A stretch of DNA of 64,000 bases from Flavobacterium cheongpyeongense (GTDB lineage Bacteria > Bacteroidota > Bacteroidia > Flavobacteriales > Flavobacteriaceae), in the NCBI RefSeq assembly GCF_003202435.1, contig NZ_QJHK01000006.1:1-64000 (forward strand). The letters run 5' to 3'. Positions 1 through 9,247 of the stretch are shown here, in pieces. Each line of letters begins with the position of its first letter. Position 1 is the first letter of the stretch. Position numbers and translations under genes: made by a program. The notes beneath the pieces were generated by a model, which did not search any database, was not told the origin of the DNA, and saw nothing but the letters and a program-made list of their open reading frames with translations.

Positions 1-1
1 C

Positions 2-55
2 TGTCCGAAAACAGATTTAGTCGAAAAATACTTATTTTTACCCATCGTTATTTGA
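2..55 (+). CDS. possible 3' end of a gene cut by the window edge
   Basis: The frame starting at position 2 reads open into the window for 17 codons and ends at a TGA at 53-55. A good terminator hairpin follows 30 bases later on the same strand, which is what a truncated gene end would look like. The frame at position 1 is also open for 28 codons, running into the hairpin, so the choice of frame is uncertain. No family can be named. Confidence 0.2.
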   Translation, partial: CPKTDLVEKYLFLPIVI

Positions 56-85
56 ATTTTGCAACTCTAAATTACGATGTTTTTT

Positions 86-113
86 AAGAAGCCATTAATT
101 TGGCTTCTTTTTT
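86..113 (+). terminator. rho-independent terminator
   Basis: An 8-bp perfect stem (AAGAAGCC / GGCTTCTT) with an 8-base loop runs into six or more T residues. It would end a transcript entering the window from the left. Confidence 0.7.
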
Positions 114-226
114 ATCGGACAACAATGTTTTAAAATTAATCTACTTTCTAAAAAAACAACATCTTTCCTTATGAACAGGAAAGTGTTAACCTGTCATTTT
201 CTAAAAATAAACTTCCGTTAATGAAG

Positions 227-454
227 TTACAGCCCCAAATTCCATAAATCTCTTTTCTCAGTGTGAATCTCGATTTGGAGTAATTCTTTCTCGAAATCGG
301 TAATGAAAACTGTATATCCATTTAATTCTTCGGGACTCCGGATATTGTGCAATCGGTAATCTGTAATTTAATTTTCCGCATCCTGTTATTTTGGAGTATC
401 AGAATCAGTGGATTTGCAGCTATATGCTAAATAAATTATCAATGAATAAAACAT
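227..454 (-). pseudogene. decayed small lipoprotein gene
   Basis: On the minus strand an ATG at 454 opens a 75-codon frame beginning with a hydrophobic stretch and a lipobox-like LAYSC, so the intact ancestor was probably a small outer-membrane or periplasmic lipoprotein. Two in-frame TAA codons interrupt it (386-388 and 368-370). Downstream of them the frame stays open for 46 codons and reads like normal protein, including YTVFITDFEKELLQIEIHT, before a TAA at 227-229. No function can be assigned. It could be a chance frame, but the signal-peptide-plus-cysteine start and the protein-like tail in one frame argue for a decayed gene. Confidence 0.5.
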
Positions 455-689
455 AAGCGTCTCTTCATTTCAGCTATTTTAGAATAAAAAAATAAACGGC
501 TTTGAGGCAGTCTGTCAGAAAAAGAATCAATAGGGGTAACATTTAAAGTTAAGGCAAATAGAACCGATAAAGAAGCGCATTAAAAATGACTTGGTGGCTG
601 AGTTGTTTATATTTATTTGGTATTACGATAAAATACGTATTTAGAAAAATTCTAATTAGTAAAAAAAAATACGTATCCAAGTGTTTTAT

Positions 690-712
690 ATAAGTATAAA
701 TACTTATATTTG
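690..712 (+). promoter_or_regulatory. nirB promoter with regulon palindrome
   Basis: The palindrome ATAAGTA-TAAA-TACTTAT (690-707) sits within a longer inverted repeat with 10-bp arms (688-709). It overlaps by three bases a flavobacterial -7 box TATATTTG (705-712), 27 bases before the nirB ATG. No TTG -33 element is visible. The same palindrome type recurs before nasA, the porin operon and narK. Further TACGTA motifs lie upstream, including the perfect 12-bp palindrome AAATACGTATTT at 631-642. Confidence 0.7.
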
Positions 713-738
713 CGTAGTAATACTTAATTAAAGAAATC

Positions 739-3255
739 ATGATTAAAGTAATAGTAGTTGGAAACGGGATGGTTGGTTATAAATTCTGTGAAAAATTTAT
801 AGCAAAATCAGGTCAGGAGAATTATCAGATTACCGTATTTGGTGAAGAGCCAAGGCGTGCTTATGATCGTGTACACCTGAGTGAATATTTTGGAGGCAAG
901 ACGGCTGATGATTTATCATTATCAACAACGGAATGGTATGAAGAAAATAATATTACTTTAAATACTTCTGAATTAATTACAGATATTAACAGAGAAGAAA
1001 AAACAATTCACACGCATTTAGAAAAAACACATAAGTACGATTACTTAGTTTTAGCAACAGGATCGTCAGCTTTTGTTCCGCCAATTGACGGAGTAGAAAA
1101 AGAAGGTGTTTTTGTATATCGTACGATTGAAGATTTGGATGCGATTATGGCTTATGCCAAAAAAATAAAACAAAGGGGTTGCACTGAGGCAGCTGTTTTA
1201 GGCGGAGGTTTATTAGGTCTTGAAGCCGCAAAAGCCGTTCGTGATTTAGGACTCAACCCGCATGTTGTAGAATTTGCACCGCGTTTGATGCCAAGACAAT
1301 TGGATAAAGGAGCAAGTGATATGCTGCAGTCAAAAATTGAAGAATTAAATATTGGTATCCATCTTAATAAAGCAACGCAATATATCGACGGAAAAGATAG
1401 TATAACGGGAATGATGTTTGCCGATGATGAATTGTTAAAAGTAGACATGTTGGTTATATCTGCCGGAATCAAACCGCGTGATGAACTGGCCAGAGTTTCG
1501 GGTCTTGAAGTAGGTTTACGCGGTGGGGTTGTGGTAAACAATCAAATGCAAACATCAGATCCTTCTATTTTTGCTATCGGAGAAGTGGCATTATACAATC
1601 AAAATATTTATGGTCTTGTGGCTCCGGGTTACGAAATGGCCGATGTTGCTGCAGAGCAAATCTTAAATGGTTCTGGTTCTAAAACCATGAGGGAAACCAT
1701 CGATATGTCGACACAATTAAAATTAATTGGTGTTGAAGTGGCGAGTTTTGGTGATCCTTTTATTGAAAATGACGAAGTAACCGCTATTATTTACGAAAAT
1801 AAATTATCCGGAATTTATAAAAGGATTAATATAACTAAAGACTCCAAGACCTTGTTAGGAGGAATTTTAGTAGGGGATTCAAGTGATTATAATTCGCTTT
1901 TCCAAATTTACTACAACGGAATGGCTTTGCCTCAAAATCCGGAAGATTTGATTTTAGGGGCAAGAGATGGTTCTGAAGGCTCAGCGATGGGTGTAATGGA
2001 TTTGCCTGATACTGCTGTAATTTGTTCTTGTGAAAATGTAACTAAAGGTGCTATCTGTTGCTCTATTTTAGATGAAACCTGCTCTAATCTTTCAGATGTG
2101 GTGAAATTGACCAAAGCAACTTCGGGTTGTGGAGGGTGTAAGCCAATGGTTTCTGATTTGGTAAAAGCAGTGCAGAAATCTATGGGTAAAGAAGTAAAAG
2201 ATGTGATCTGCGAGCACTTTAGTTATGCACGTCAGGAGTTATTTGATTTGGTTAAAATCAATAAATACAATAATTTTTATGAGGTAATCGATCATCACGG
2301 AAAAGGTGATGGCTGTGAGGTTTGTAAGCCTGTAATTGCTTCGATTTTCTCCAGTATTTACAATGATACAGCTAATAAACATGTTACTACTCAGGATACG
2401 AATGACAGATTTTTGGCTAACATTCAAAGAAACGGTACTTATTCTGTTGTGCCAAGGGTGGCGGGTGGAGAAATTACTGCCGAGAAATTAATCGTAATTG
2501 GGGAAGTAGCCAAACAGTTCGATTTATATACCAAAATTACAGGAGCACAACGTGTTGACTTGTTTGGAGCACACTTAGATGATCTTCCTAAAATATGGAA
2601 AGTATTAATCGATAATGGTTTTGAAAGCGGTCACGCTTACGGAAAATCATTAAGAGCTGTAAAAAGCTGCGTAGGAAACGCATGGTGCCGTTACGGAATG
2701 GATGACAGTGCCGGTTTTGCCATCGAACTTGAAAACAGATATAAAGGAATCCGTTCTCCGCATAAATTAAAAGGAGGAGTGTCAGCGTGTATCCGCGAAT
2801 GCGCCGAAGCAAGAGGTAAAGATTTCGGATTAATTGCTGTAGAAGGCGGCTGGAATTTATACATCTGCGGGAATGGTGGAGCTAACCCAAAACATGCTGT
2901 TTTACTGGCTGAACAAATTGACAAAGAAACAGTAATTAAATACATGGACCGCTTTTTAATGTACTATATCCGTACTGCCGGTCCGTTAATCAGAACATCA
3001 ACATGGTTGGAAAAACTGGACGGAGGTTTAGATTACTTAAAAGAAGTAATTATCGAAGACAGTTTAGGTATCTGCGAAACTTTAGAAGCTGAAATGCAGA
3101 CTTTGGTGAACACGTTCGAGTGTGAGTGGAAACAGGCTATTGAGAATCCAAGATTGCTGAAACGTTTCAGTCATTTTGTGAACTCGGATGAAAAGGATGA
3201 TAACATTGCTTTTGTACCGTTAAGGGATCAAAAAATGCCAAAAGCGTGGTCATAA
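739..3255 (+). CDS. nirB: assimilatory NAD(P)H nitrite reductase, large subunit
   Basis: NirB reduces nitrite to ammonium in the cytoplasm with six electrons from NAD(P)H. At 838 residues it has the usual family length. An FAD-binding GNGMVG motif lies at residues 8-13, an NAD-binding GGGLLGLE motif near 155, and BFD-type [2Fe-2S] cysteines at about 430-470 (CSC and CGGC), with a second CEVC pair near 527. The sirohaem/[4Fe-4S] ligands are C644-x5-C650 and C684-x3-C688, so the catalytic centre looks intact. It heads a likely operon with nirD, a DUF4202 gene and a sensor kinase. An ATG at 739 follows the -7 box at the expected distance. Identification is secure; NADH versus NADPH preference cannot be read from the sequence. 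Confidence 0.97.
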   Translation: MIKVIVVGNGMVGYKFCEKFIAKSGQENYQITVFGEEPRRAYDRVHLSEYFGGKTADDLSLSTTEWYEENNITLNTSELITDINREEKTIHTHLEKTHKYDYLVLATGSSAFVPPIDGVEKEGVFVYRTIEDLDAIMAYAKKIKQRGCTEAAVLGGGLLGLEAAKAVRDLGLNPHVVEFAPRLMPRQLDKGASDMLQSKIEELNIGIHLNKATQYIDGKDSITGMMFADDELLKVDMLVISAGIKPRDELARVSGLEVGLRGGVVVNNQMQTSDPSIFAIGEVALYNQNIYGLVAPGYEMADVAAEQILNGSGSKTMRETIDMSTQLKLIGVEVASFGDPFIENDEVTAIIYENKLSGIYKRINITKDSKTLLGGILVGDSSDYNSLFQIYYNGMALPQNPEDLILGARDGSEGSAMGVMDLPDTAVICSCENVTKGAICCSILDETCSNLSDVVKLTKATSGCGGCKPMVSDLVKAVQKSMGKEVKDVICEHFSYARQELFDLVKINKYNNFYEVIDHHGKGDGCEVCKPVIASIFSSIYNDTANKHVTTQDTNDRFLANIQRNGTYSVVPRVAGGEITAEKLIVIGEVAKQFDLYTKITGAQRVDLFGAHLDDLPKIWKVLIDNGFESGHAYGKSLRAVKSCVGNAWCRYGMDDSAGFAIELENRYKGIRSPHKLKGGVSACIRECAEARGKDFGLIAVEGGWNLYICGNGGANPKHAVLLAEQIDKETVIKYMDRFLMYYIRTAGPLIRTSTWLEKLDGGLDYLKEVIIEDSLGICETLEAEMQTLVNTFECEWKQAIENPRLLKRFSHFVNSDEKDDNIAFVPLRDQKMPKAWS

Positions 3256-3381
3256 TAAAGTCCTGATTTTAGAATAAGATATTAACGTTTGCTGTCCTCT
3301 TACCCTCTTTTTTACTGCGCCATCAAACTCTCTTGATTGTAAAGGGAGGGATAAGAACACAGATTTATAAATACAGCCAAA

Positions 3382-3759
3382 ATGGAAGAAATTTTAAACC
3401 AATACGAAACTGTGCATCTAAGTGATGCCAAAATATGGTTCAAAGCCGGAAATGTAAGTGATTTTCCAACTAACCGTGGTGGTTGCATCAAATACAAGAA
3501 CAAACAAATTGCCGTTTTTAATTTTGCACGCCGTAATGAATGGTATGCTTGTCAAAATGCCTGTCCACATAAAATGGAAATGGTATTGTCAAGAGGAATA
3601 ACAGGTTCTACGGAAGATATCCCTAAAATTGCCTGCCCCATGCACAAAAAAACATTTTCATTAGCCGATGGTTCTAACCTGAATGGCGATGATTTAAAAA
3701 TTGCAACATATCCGGTTAAAATTGTTGAAGACGAAGTGTTTGTTGGCTTTTTAGATTAA
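3382..3759 (+). CDS. nirD: nitrite reductase small subunit, Rieske type
   Basis: NirD is the small partner of NirB, a Rieske-like ferredoxin fold of about 110-125 residues; this one has 125. Unlike the enterobacterial NirD proteins, which have lost the ligands, it keeps a full Rieske set: C61-P-H63 and C85-x2-H88. It should therefore be able to bind a [2Fe-2S] cluster, as in NasE-type proteins. It follows nirB after 126 bases on the same strand, consistent with co-transcription. The role in electron transfer or complex stability is inferred from the family. Confidence 0.93.
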   Translation: MEEILNQYETVHLSDAKIWFKAGNVSDFPTNRGGCIKYKNKQIAVFNFARRNEWYACQNACPHKMEMVLSRGITGSTEDIPKIACPMHKKTFSLADGSNLNGDDLKIATYPVKIVEDEVFVGFLD

Positions 3760-3792
3760 TTATGTATATTTGAAAATATATTTTTAATAAAA

Positions 3793-4377
3793 ATGAATAC
3801 ACCTTTCCAGAAAGCAAGTGAGTGGATTGATGCCGAAAATGCTCAGGATCCGAATATAGAAACAGATCAGAATATTGAATATCCAAAAGAGCTTTTATAC
3901 TCCAACAGGATGTACGAAAAACTGATGCAGTTTTGTCCTGAAGCTTCAGAAGAGGTTCAGATTGCTTCAAAAGCTCAGCATATCTGCCGATGGAAAGTGG
4001 CCCGCGAATCCTATCCAATGGATCGTGTAGGATATCTAAGATGGCGGGAAGACCTTAAAAAATTTCATGCTAAAACCACTGCAGAAATTTTAGAAAAAGC
4101 CGGATACGATCAGGTTTTTATCGATCGTGTTTCTTTTTTAATCGAAAAGAAATTACTTAAAAAAGATGCGGAAACCCAATTGCTCGAAGATGTAATTTGT
4201 CTGGTATTCTTAGATTATTATTTAGAGCCTTTTGTTGAAAAACACGATGATGAAAAACTAAAAAATATCATCAAAAAAACCTGGGATAAAATGTCTGAAA
4301 AAGGACATCAGGAAGCCTTGAAAATCAGTTATTCCGAAGAAAATTTAAATTTGATAAAAGCATCTTTAGGGTTATAA
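3793..4377 (+). CDS. DUF4202 family protein
   Basis: This 194-residue soluble protein resembles the DUF4202 family, which often accompanies nitrate and nitrite assimilation genes. It has no signal peptide or membrane segment. It is rich in charged helices, with conserved-looking stretches such as HICRWKVARESYPMDRVGY around residues 63-81 and a WREDL motif after it. It begins 33 bases after nirD. A function is not established; a supporting or regulatory role in nitrite reduction is inferred from position only. The family assignment is by recognition of the sequence pattern and was not verified by a search. Confidence 0.8.
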   Translation: MNTPFQKASEWIDAENAQDPNIETDQNIEYPKELLYSNRMYEKLMQFCPEASEEVQIASKAQHICRWKVARESYPMDRVGYLRWREDLKKFHAKTTAEILEKAGYDQVFIDRVSFLIEKKLLKKDAETQLLEDVICLVFLDYYLEPFVEKHDDEKLKNIIKKTWDKMSEKGHQEALKISYSEENLNLIKASLGL

Positions 4378-4443
4378 TCTGATTTTATATGAAATGAGCT
4401 AGAAGCGAATTCCATTTTCCTAAAAAACAAATATTATCTTCGA

Positions 4444-6264
4444 ATGAAAAAAGGCAATCAGGAAGTTGCAGAAAAAATTACATTCAAAAATTTACGACGT
4501 TTGTATTTTTTTGCACTCTGGACTATTGCTATAACCATTATTTTAAGTCAGCTTTTAATTCAGTACAACTTAAAACAGCAGCTTAGCGATTCTAAAATTA
4601 TCAATATTTCCGGAAAGCAAAGAATGTTGAGCCAAAGGATTACCAAAGAAGTTTTAATTTTAAATTTTGTTTCTGATGCTTCTCCAAAAAAAGAAATTGC
4701 ACATGTTCGAAATGTTTTGTCACTTTGGCAAACCAATCAGAATGCATTAGAAAATGGCAGTGATAGTCTTGCTTTTCCTAGAGAAAAAAGTGAAGCACTT
4801 TCTAAATTATATGCAGAAATAAAACCGAGTTTCAATATTATAGTTGAGTCGGTGAATTTATTTATTTCAAATTTAGAACAAAAAAACAACGCTGTCGATA
4901 ATCAAAAACTGGTGCAGAGAATTCTGAAAAACGAAGGAATCTTTCTTTCGAAAATGAATGAAATTGTAACCCAGTATGATAAAGAAGCACATGAAAAAGT
5001 AACCGAGCAACGTACAACCGAATATTGGATTTTCGGATTTACATTGCTGGTTTTGGTTCTGGAATTCTTTTTCATCTTTAAACCAACCAACAAAAAGATT
5101 GAAAGACTTATAGCCCAACTTTTATCATCTCAAAAGAAAGCTTTAAAACTGGCTTATGATACTGAAATTATTAGTGAAATAAAGGAGAACTCCGTAAAAG
5201 AATTAAAGTCGCTAAATTATGCGATGGAAAATACCTTACTCTATTGCCGTATTGCACCCGACGGCTCTATTATTCACGTAGGTGAAAAATTCGCCAAACT
5301 TTTAAATTATACCAAGTTTTCTTCGAATAAAACGTTTTCGCAGATCTTAACGATTGATGAAAAGGAACAGCTTAACATAGATCGTATTATTTTTGAAAAG
5401 CAGAGAAGCGGCTGGCAAGGCGAAATTAAAATCCTCAATCGTGAAGACCAGACAATCTGGCTCGATTTATCAATGGTGCCGGTAATGATTAAAAAGGACG
5501 AATTAGAACTTTTAATTGTTTGTTTTAATATTACTGAACGTAAAAAAGCGCAGCGGGAAGTAGAGCGTCTGAATATTGAAAATAGTACCGAAAAAATCAA
5601 TCAGCAAAAGATTATTTCGAGTAAAATTGTTGAAAATCAGGAAAACGAACAAAACCGTATTGCCAAAGAAATTCATGACGGAATTGGCCAGATGCTGACC
5701 GGATTGAAATTTAGTCTCGAAAGTATTAATCTGGACGACAAAGAAAAATCGGCACAGAAAATTGAATATCTCAAAAAATTGTCACTCGACATTATTAAAG
5801 GTGTCCGAACGGCAACTTTTAATCTAATGCCACCCGAATTAAGTGACCACGGAATCGTTTCTTCAATCGCAAAACTGACTCAGGAACTTTCCAAGTTGAC
5901 AGGAAAAGAAATTCTTTTTTACAATAAAACCGATTTTGATCAGCGACTTGATTCCTTAATCGAAATAAATATTTATCGTCTGACTCAGGAAGCAATCAAT
6001 AATGCTATAAAGTATGCTGAATCAACCCATATTATCGTGCAGCTTTCTCACAGTGAAACCCTGTTGAGTATTATAGTCGATGATAATGGAAAAGGTTTTG
6101 ATATGGCGGGCGTAGACAAAAAACGAAACAGCGAATCCGGAATGGGACTTTTATTTATGAAAGAAAGAATTCAATACATCAATGGTCGTGTTTTCTTCAA
6201 TTCTATTCCTGGCGAAGGAACAAGGGTTACTTTTAATATTCCGATTTCAAAAATAGAAAATTAG
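4444..6264 (+). CDS. NarX-like sensor histidine kinase
   Basis: A membrane sensor kinase of 606 residues. Two transmembrane segments (about 22-41 and 193-212) enclose a periplasmic helical domain of the PilJ/NarX type with the hallmark ISGKQRMLSQR at 55-65, related to the nitrate-binding P-box region of NarX. A PAS domain (about 255-365), a HisKA_3 dimerisation domain with H411 in EIHDG, and a HATPase domain ending in a GMGL-type G box follow. This is the NarX/NarQ class that pairs with LuxR-type regulators. No regulator gene is adjacent; the best candidate partner is the NarL-type gene at 42421-43080. Nitrate or nitrite sensing is inferred from the input domain and from its place behind nirBD. 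Confidence 0.88.
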   Translation: MKKGNQEVAEKITFKNLRRLYFFALWTIAITIILSQLLIQYNLKQQLSDSKIINISGKQRMLSQRITKEVLILNFVSDASPKKEIAHVRNVLSLWQTNQNALENGSDSLAFPREKSEALSKLYAEIKPSFNIIVESVNLFISNLEQKNNAVDNQKLVQRILKNEGIFLSKMNEIVTQYDKEAHEKVTEQRTTEYWIFGFTLLVLVLEFFFIFKPTNKKIERLIAQLLSSQKKALKLAYDTEIISEIKENSVKELKSLNYAMENTLLYCRIAPDGSIIHVGEKFAKLLNYTKFSSNKTFSQILTIDEKEQLNIDRIIFEKQRSGWQGEIKILNREDQTIWLDLSMVPVMIKKDELELLIVCFNITERKKAQREVERLNIENSTEKINQQKIISSKIVENQENEQNRIAKEIHDGIGQMLTGLKFSLESINLDDKEKSAQKIEYLKKLSLDIIKGVRTATFNLMPPELSDHGIVSSIAKLTQELSKLTGKEILFYNKTDFDQRLDSLIEINIYRLTQEAINNAIKYAESTHIIVQLSHSETLLSIIVDDNGKGFDMAGVDKKRNSESGMGLLFMKERIQYINGRVFFNSIPGEGTRVTFNIPISKIEN

Positions 6265-6269
6265 GAAAT

Positions 6270-6313
6270 GTTAACATACAAACCGATGCTTTAGAAAGTA
6301 TCGGTTTTTTTAT
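6270..6313 (+). terminator. terminator, near copy of the one at 43.2 kb
   Basis: The arms AAACCGATGCTTT and AAAGTATCGGTTT form a 13-bp stem with one G-U pair, followed by seven T residues, just after the kinase gene. A closely matching sequence lies behind the U32 peptidase gene at 43196-43237. Confidence 0.85.
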
Positions 6314-6324
6314 TTTGGCGTGAC

Positions 6325-6545
6325 CACAAGGGTCGGGCTATCCGTTGCAAGTCCTCGCACTTCCTTTGTCAGGCTGCGGGCTTTCTACTTCAAATAAATT
6401 CACTGAACTCCGATTAAAATAAAATTTAGTGAAGTAATCCCTCACGCAAATCGTAAAACAATAAAATCTTCAGTACAATTTAAATCTGCCAAATCTCCAA
6501 AATCTGCGTGAGAATAAAACTCAATTTATTTATCTTTACTTTTCA
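6325..6545. repeat. REP-like and degenerate intergenic repeats
   Basis: The stretch 6328-6390 contains CGGGCTATCCGT (6334-6345), found inverted at 47429-47440, followed by an imperfect hairpin (AAGTCCTCGCA with TGCGGGCTT). The rest, to about 6510, is built of short phrases such as AAATCTGCCAAATCT and CTGCGTGAG, also seen near 47.3 kb. No gene is apparent. Confidence 0.5.
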
Positions 6546-6557
6546 AACTAAATCCAA

Positions 6558-7046
6558 ATGAAGTCAAAAAACGACATTAAAAAAGGCTTAATTATTGCAG
6601 GATTTTTGATATCTTCAATTTTTCCCGTATTAATATTCTCTCACAGCTATTATATCAACTACCTTAATGCAATATGTTATTTTGGCGAATTTTGGAATTC
6701 ATTTTTCTGGGGAATTATATTTCCTGTATTTGTAGTTTTTCTTTTCTGGAATTCATCAAAAAAACTTAGCTTTTTATTAAACCAAAACTCTCATATAAAA
6801 GCTTCCTTTAAATTTTCTTTTAAAGTAAGCTCAAAATTTGCTATAGCACTTATTACAATTTATCTAATACGAGAATTTGCCATGAGAGTATCTTTTGCAT
6901 TTCTATTATATTATTACTCTATAATTATATTCTCGCTACTAATGATTTTATTTCTATCATTTCTATTAATGATTCTAACTTTTATAAGCAGTTTAATTAT
7001 CATAAAAGCAAGCCAAAATACTCAAAATTTAAATCAGACAAAATGA
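6558..7046 (+). CDS. hypothetical membrane protein
   Basis: A 162-residue protein dominated by hydrophobic segments (about residues 11-32, 42-62, 88-108 and 117-147), so probably a four-helix inner-membrane protein. I do not recognise a family. It has an unusually low-complexity I/F/L-rich composition. Its stop codon overlaps the purT start (ATGA), so it is probably translated together with purT and may be the first gene of that operon, but a functional link to purine synthesis is not evident. Confidence 0.65.
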   Translation: MKSKNDIKKGLIIAGFLISSIFPVLIFSHSYYINYLNAICYFGEFWNSFFWGIIFPVFVVFLFWNSSKKLSFLLNQNSHIKASFKFSFKVSSKFAIALITIYLIREFAMRVSFAFLLYYYSIIIFSLLMILFLSFLLMILTFISSLIIIKASQNTQNLNQTK

Positions 7047-8203
7047 AAATACTACTCCTCGGTTCAGGCGAATTAGGCAAAGAATTCACGATTGCCGCAC
7101 AACGAATCGGAAAAACCATAATCGCAGTTGACAGTTACGAAAATGCACCGGCCATGCAGGTTGCCCATGGTTTTGAAGTGATCAATATGCTCGACGGCGA
7201 AGCCTTGGACCGAATCGTAGCCAAACACCAGCCGGACTTTATTGTACCCGAAATAGAAGCCATTCGCACCGAACGTTTTTACGATTACGAAAAACAAGGC
7301 ATTACCGTTGTTCCTTCAGCGAAAGCGGCCAACTTTACCATGAACCGTAAAGCAATCCGTGATTTGGCATCAAAAGAATTAGGATTAAAAACCGCCAAAT
7401 ATCAATACGCAACTTCTGCCGAAGAATTGCAAAAAGCGGTTCAGGAAGTTGGAATTCCGTGTGTGGTAAAACCTTTAATGTCTTCGTCAGGAAAAGGACA
7501 ATCGACAATAAAAACTCAGAACGATATTTTAAAAGCCTGGGAATATGCTGTTGCAGGTTCACGCGGAGATGTCATCGAAGTGATTGTAGAAGCTTTTGTT
7601 GATTTTTATTCAGAGATTACACTTTTAACCATTACACAAAATAACAACCCTACTTTATTTTGCGCTCCAATTGGCCATAGACAAGAACGGGGCGATTATC
7701 AGGAAAGCTGGCAGCCGGCTTTGATTGCCGAAAAAGATCTGTACGAAGCACAGGACATGGCCGAAAAAATCACGGAAGCCCTTGGTGGTGCAGGACTTTT
7801 TGGTGTGGAATTTTTCCTGACCAATGAAGGCGTTTATTTCTCAGAACTTTCTCCGCGTCCACATGATACCGGAATGGTAACTCTTGCCGGAACACAGAAT
7901 TTCAACGAATTCGAATTGCATTTAAGAGCAGTTTTGAGTCTTCCAATTTTCGAAATTACTTTAGAAAAAGCCGGGGCAAGTGCCGTAATTTTAGCTTCAG
8001 AAGATTCAGTAAATCCAACTTTTACCGGAATCGAAAAAGTAGCAGCTTTACCAAAAACTGATTTCAGGATTTTTGGAAAACCAACATCCAGACCATATAG
8101 AAGAATGGGAGTCGTTTTAAGTCATGATTCGCTTTCGACTCCAATCAATGAAGTAACAGAACGCGCCAAAGAAACGGCGAAATTAATAACTGTAAATTCT
8201 TAA
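7043..8203 (+). CDS. purT: formate-dependent GAR transformylase
   Basis: PurT converts glycinamide ribonucleotide, formate and ATP into formyl-GAR, the third step of purine synthesis, without tetrahydrofolate. The 386-residue length matches the family (about 390). An N-terminal nucleotide-binding GSGELG at 7-12, an ATP-grasp glycine loop SSSGKGQS near 152-159 and the conserved [12 protein letters not shown] segment near 270 are visible. It overlaps the upstream membrane-protein gene by four bases and is followed two bases later by a DUF6370 gene, so the group is probably one transcript. Confidence 0.95.
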   Translation: MKILLLGSGELGKEFTIAAQRIGKTIIAVDSYENAPAMQVAHGFEVINMLDGEALDRIVAKHQPDFIVPEIEAIRTERFYDYEKQGITVVPSAKAANFTMNRKAIRDLASKELGLKTAKYQYATSAEELQKAVQEVGIPCVVKPLMSSSGKGQSTIKTQNDILKAWEYAVAGSRGDVIEVIVEAFVDFYSEITLLTITQNNNPTLFCAPIGHRQERGDYQESWQPALIAEKDLYEAQDMAEKITEALGGAGLFGVEFFLTNEGVYFSELSPRPHDTGMVTLAGTQNFNEFELHLRAVLSLPIFEITLEKAGASAVILASEDSVNPTFTGIEKVAALPKTDFRIFGKPTSRPYRRMGVVLSHDSLSTPINEVTERAKETAKLITVNS

Positions 8204-8205
8204 TT

Positions 8206-8526
8206 ATGAAAAATATTTTATTAGCAACTTTCCTTTTCATTGGAATTGCTGTTCAGGCTCAAAGCAAAAAGAAATTTGATAAACCAACCATAGTAGAAGC
8301 TTCTTGTGGTGAATGTCAATTCGGAATGAAAGGCAAAAGTTGTGACCTGGCCATTCGTATTGACGGGAAATCGTATTTTGTTGACGGAACAACGATTCAC
8401 GATCATGGTGATGCCCACGCTGAAAAAGGTTTTTGTAATGCAATCAGCAAAGCCTTAGTTACAGGAGAAATAAAAGAAAATCGTTTTAAAGCGACTTCAT
8501 TCACTTTAATAGACGAGAAAAAATAA
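8206..8526 (+). CDS. secreted DUF6370-type protein
   Basis: A 106-residue protein with a signal peptide (cleavage probably after VQAQ, residue 19). The mature part has CGECQFGMKGKSC and a histidine-rich HDHGDAH stretch followed by a further cysteine, suggesting metal binding in the periplasm. It resembles the DUF6370 family. The start lies two bases after purT, and its TAA overlaps the ATG of the following Crp-type gene, so these genes are translationally coupled. Function unknown; metal binding is inferred from the Cys/His pattern. Confidence 0.75.
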   Translation: MKNILLATFLFIGIAVQAQSKKKFDKPTIVEASCGECQFGMKGKSCDLAIRIDGKSYFVDGTTIHDHGDAHAEKGFCNAISKALVTGEIKENRFKATSFTLIDEKK

Positions 8527-9101
8527 TGGCATTGATTCTTGAAAACATTGCTAAACATGTTTTGTTGACACCAGAAGAACAGGAACTTTTTTTATCTAAA
8601 TTAGAAACGAACACTTACAAAGCCAAAACCATTTTACTGAATGCCGGCGAAGTCTGCAAACATTCTTATTTTGTAAATTCCGGAATTTTAAGAAGTTTCA
8701 ATATTAACGATAATATAGTAGAGCATGTTCTGTCATTTGCCTGTGATGGCTGGTGGATGAGTGATATGTACAGTTATTTTTCTCAAAAACCGGGACAGCT
8801 TTTTATTGAAGTTTTAGAAAATGCTGAAGTGGTTTCACTTTCTAAAGAAAATCAGGAACAATTGTATCTTGAAATTCCAAAACTGGAACGTTTTTTTAGA
8901 ATTCTAATTGAAAATTCGTTAGTTGCCAATCAACAGCGATTAATGGATAATTTGAGTTTACCTGCCGAAGAGCGTTTTGAGAAATTTTGTTCGAAATATG
9001 GAACATTGGTTCATAAAGTGCCTCAAAAACAAATCGCTTCCTTCATTGGGGTTACGCCTGAGTTTTTCAGTAAAATGAAAGCAAGGCTTTTGAAGAAGTA
9101 A
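8526..9101 (+). CDS. Crp/Fnr-family regulator, cNMP-binding type
   Basis: A 191-residue protein with an N-terminal cupin-like cyclic-nucleotide-binding fold (about 20-120) and a short C-terminal winged helix (KQIASFIGVTPEFFSKM near residues 167-183). It matches the common Bacteroidota group of one-domain-plus-HTH Crp relatives. It lacks the N-terminal cysteine cluster of the other Fnr-like protein at 24.2 kb, so it is not an Fe-S sensor of that type. The start overlaps the preceding gene by one base (TAATG). Ligand and targets unknown. Confidence 0.85.
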   Translation: MALILENIAKHVLLTPEEQELFLSKLETNTYKAKTILLNAGEVCKHSYFVNSGILRSFNINDNIVEHVLSFACDGWWMSDMYSYFSQKPGQLFIEVLENAEVVSLSKENQEQLYLEIPKLERFFRILIENSLVANQQRLMDNLSLPAEERFEKFCSKYGTLVHKVPQKQIASFIGVTPEFFSKMKARLLKK

Positions 9102-9193
9102 GCTTTATATCATTGAATAAAATTGATTTCAGGGATTTTAAATTTTAATGGGGTCAAAAATAATTCATCCAACCGTTATTTATTGATTTTTAT

Positions 9194-9232
9194 AACAGAA
9201 AGACTTCTTAGATAGGAAGAAGTCTTTCTGTT
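9194..9232. terminator. bidirectional terminator
   Basis: A perfect 16-bp stem (AACAGAAAGACTTCTT and its complement) with a 7-base loop separates the convergent Crp-type gene and LamG gene. Confidence 0.8.
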
Positions 9233-9247
9233 TAAATCTGTTTTATC

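Noticed and set aside
1152..1541. 129-codon open frame antisense to nirB
   Set aside because: It lies wholly within the intact nirB gene, has low-complexity composition and no promoter; a shadow frame.
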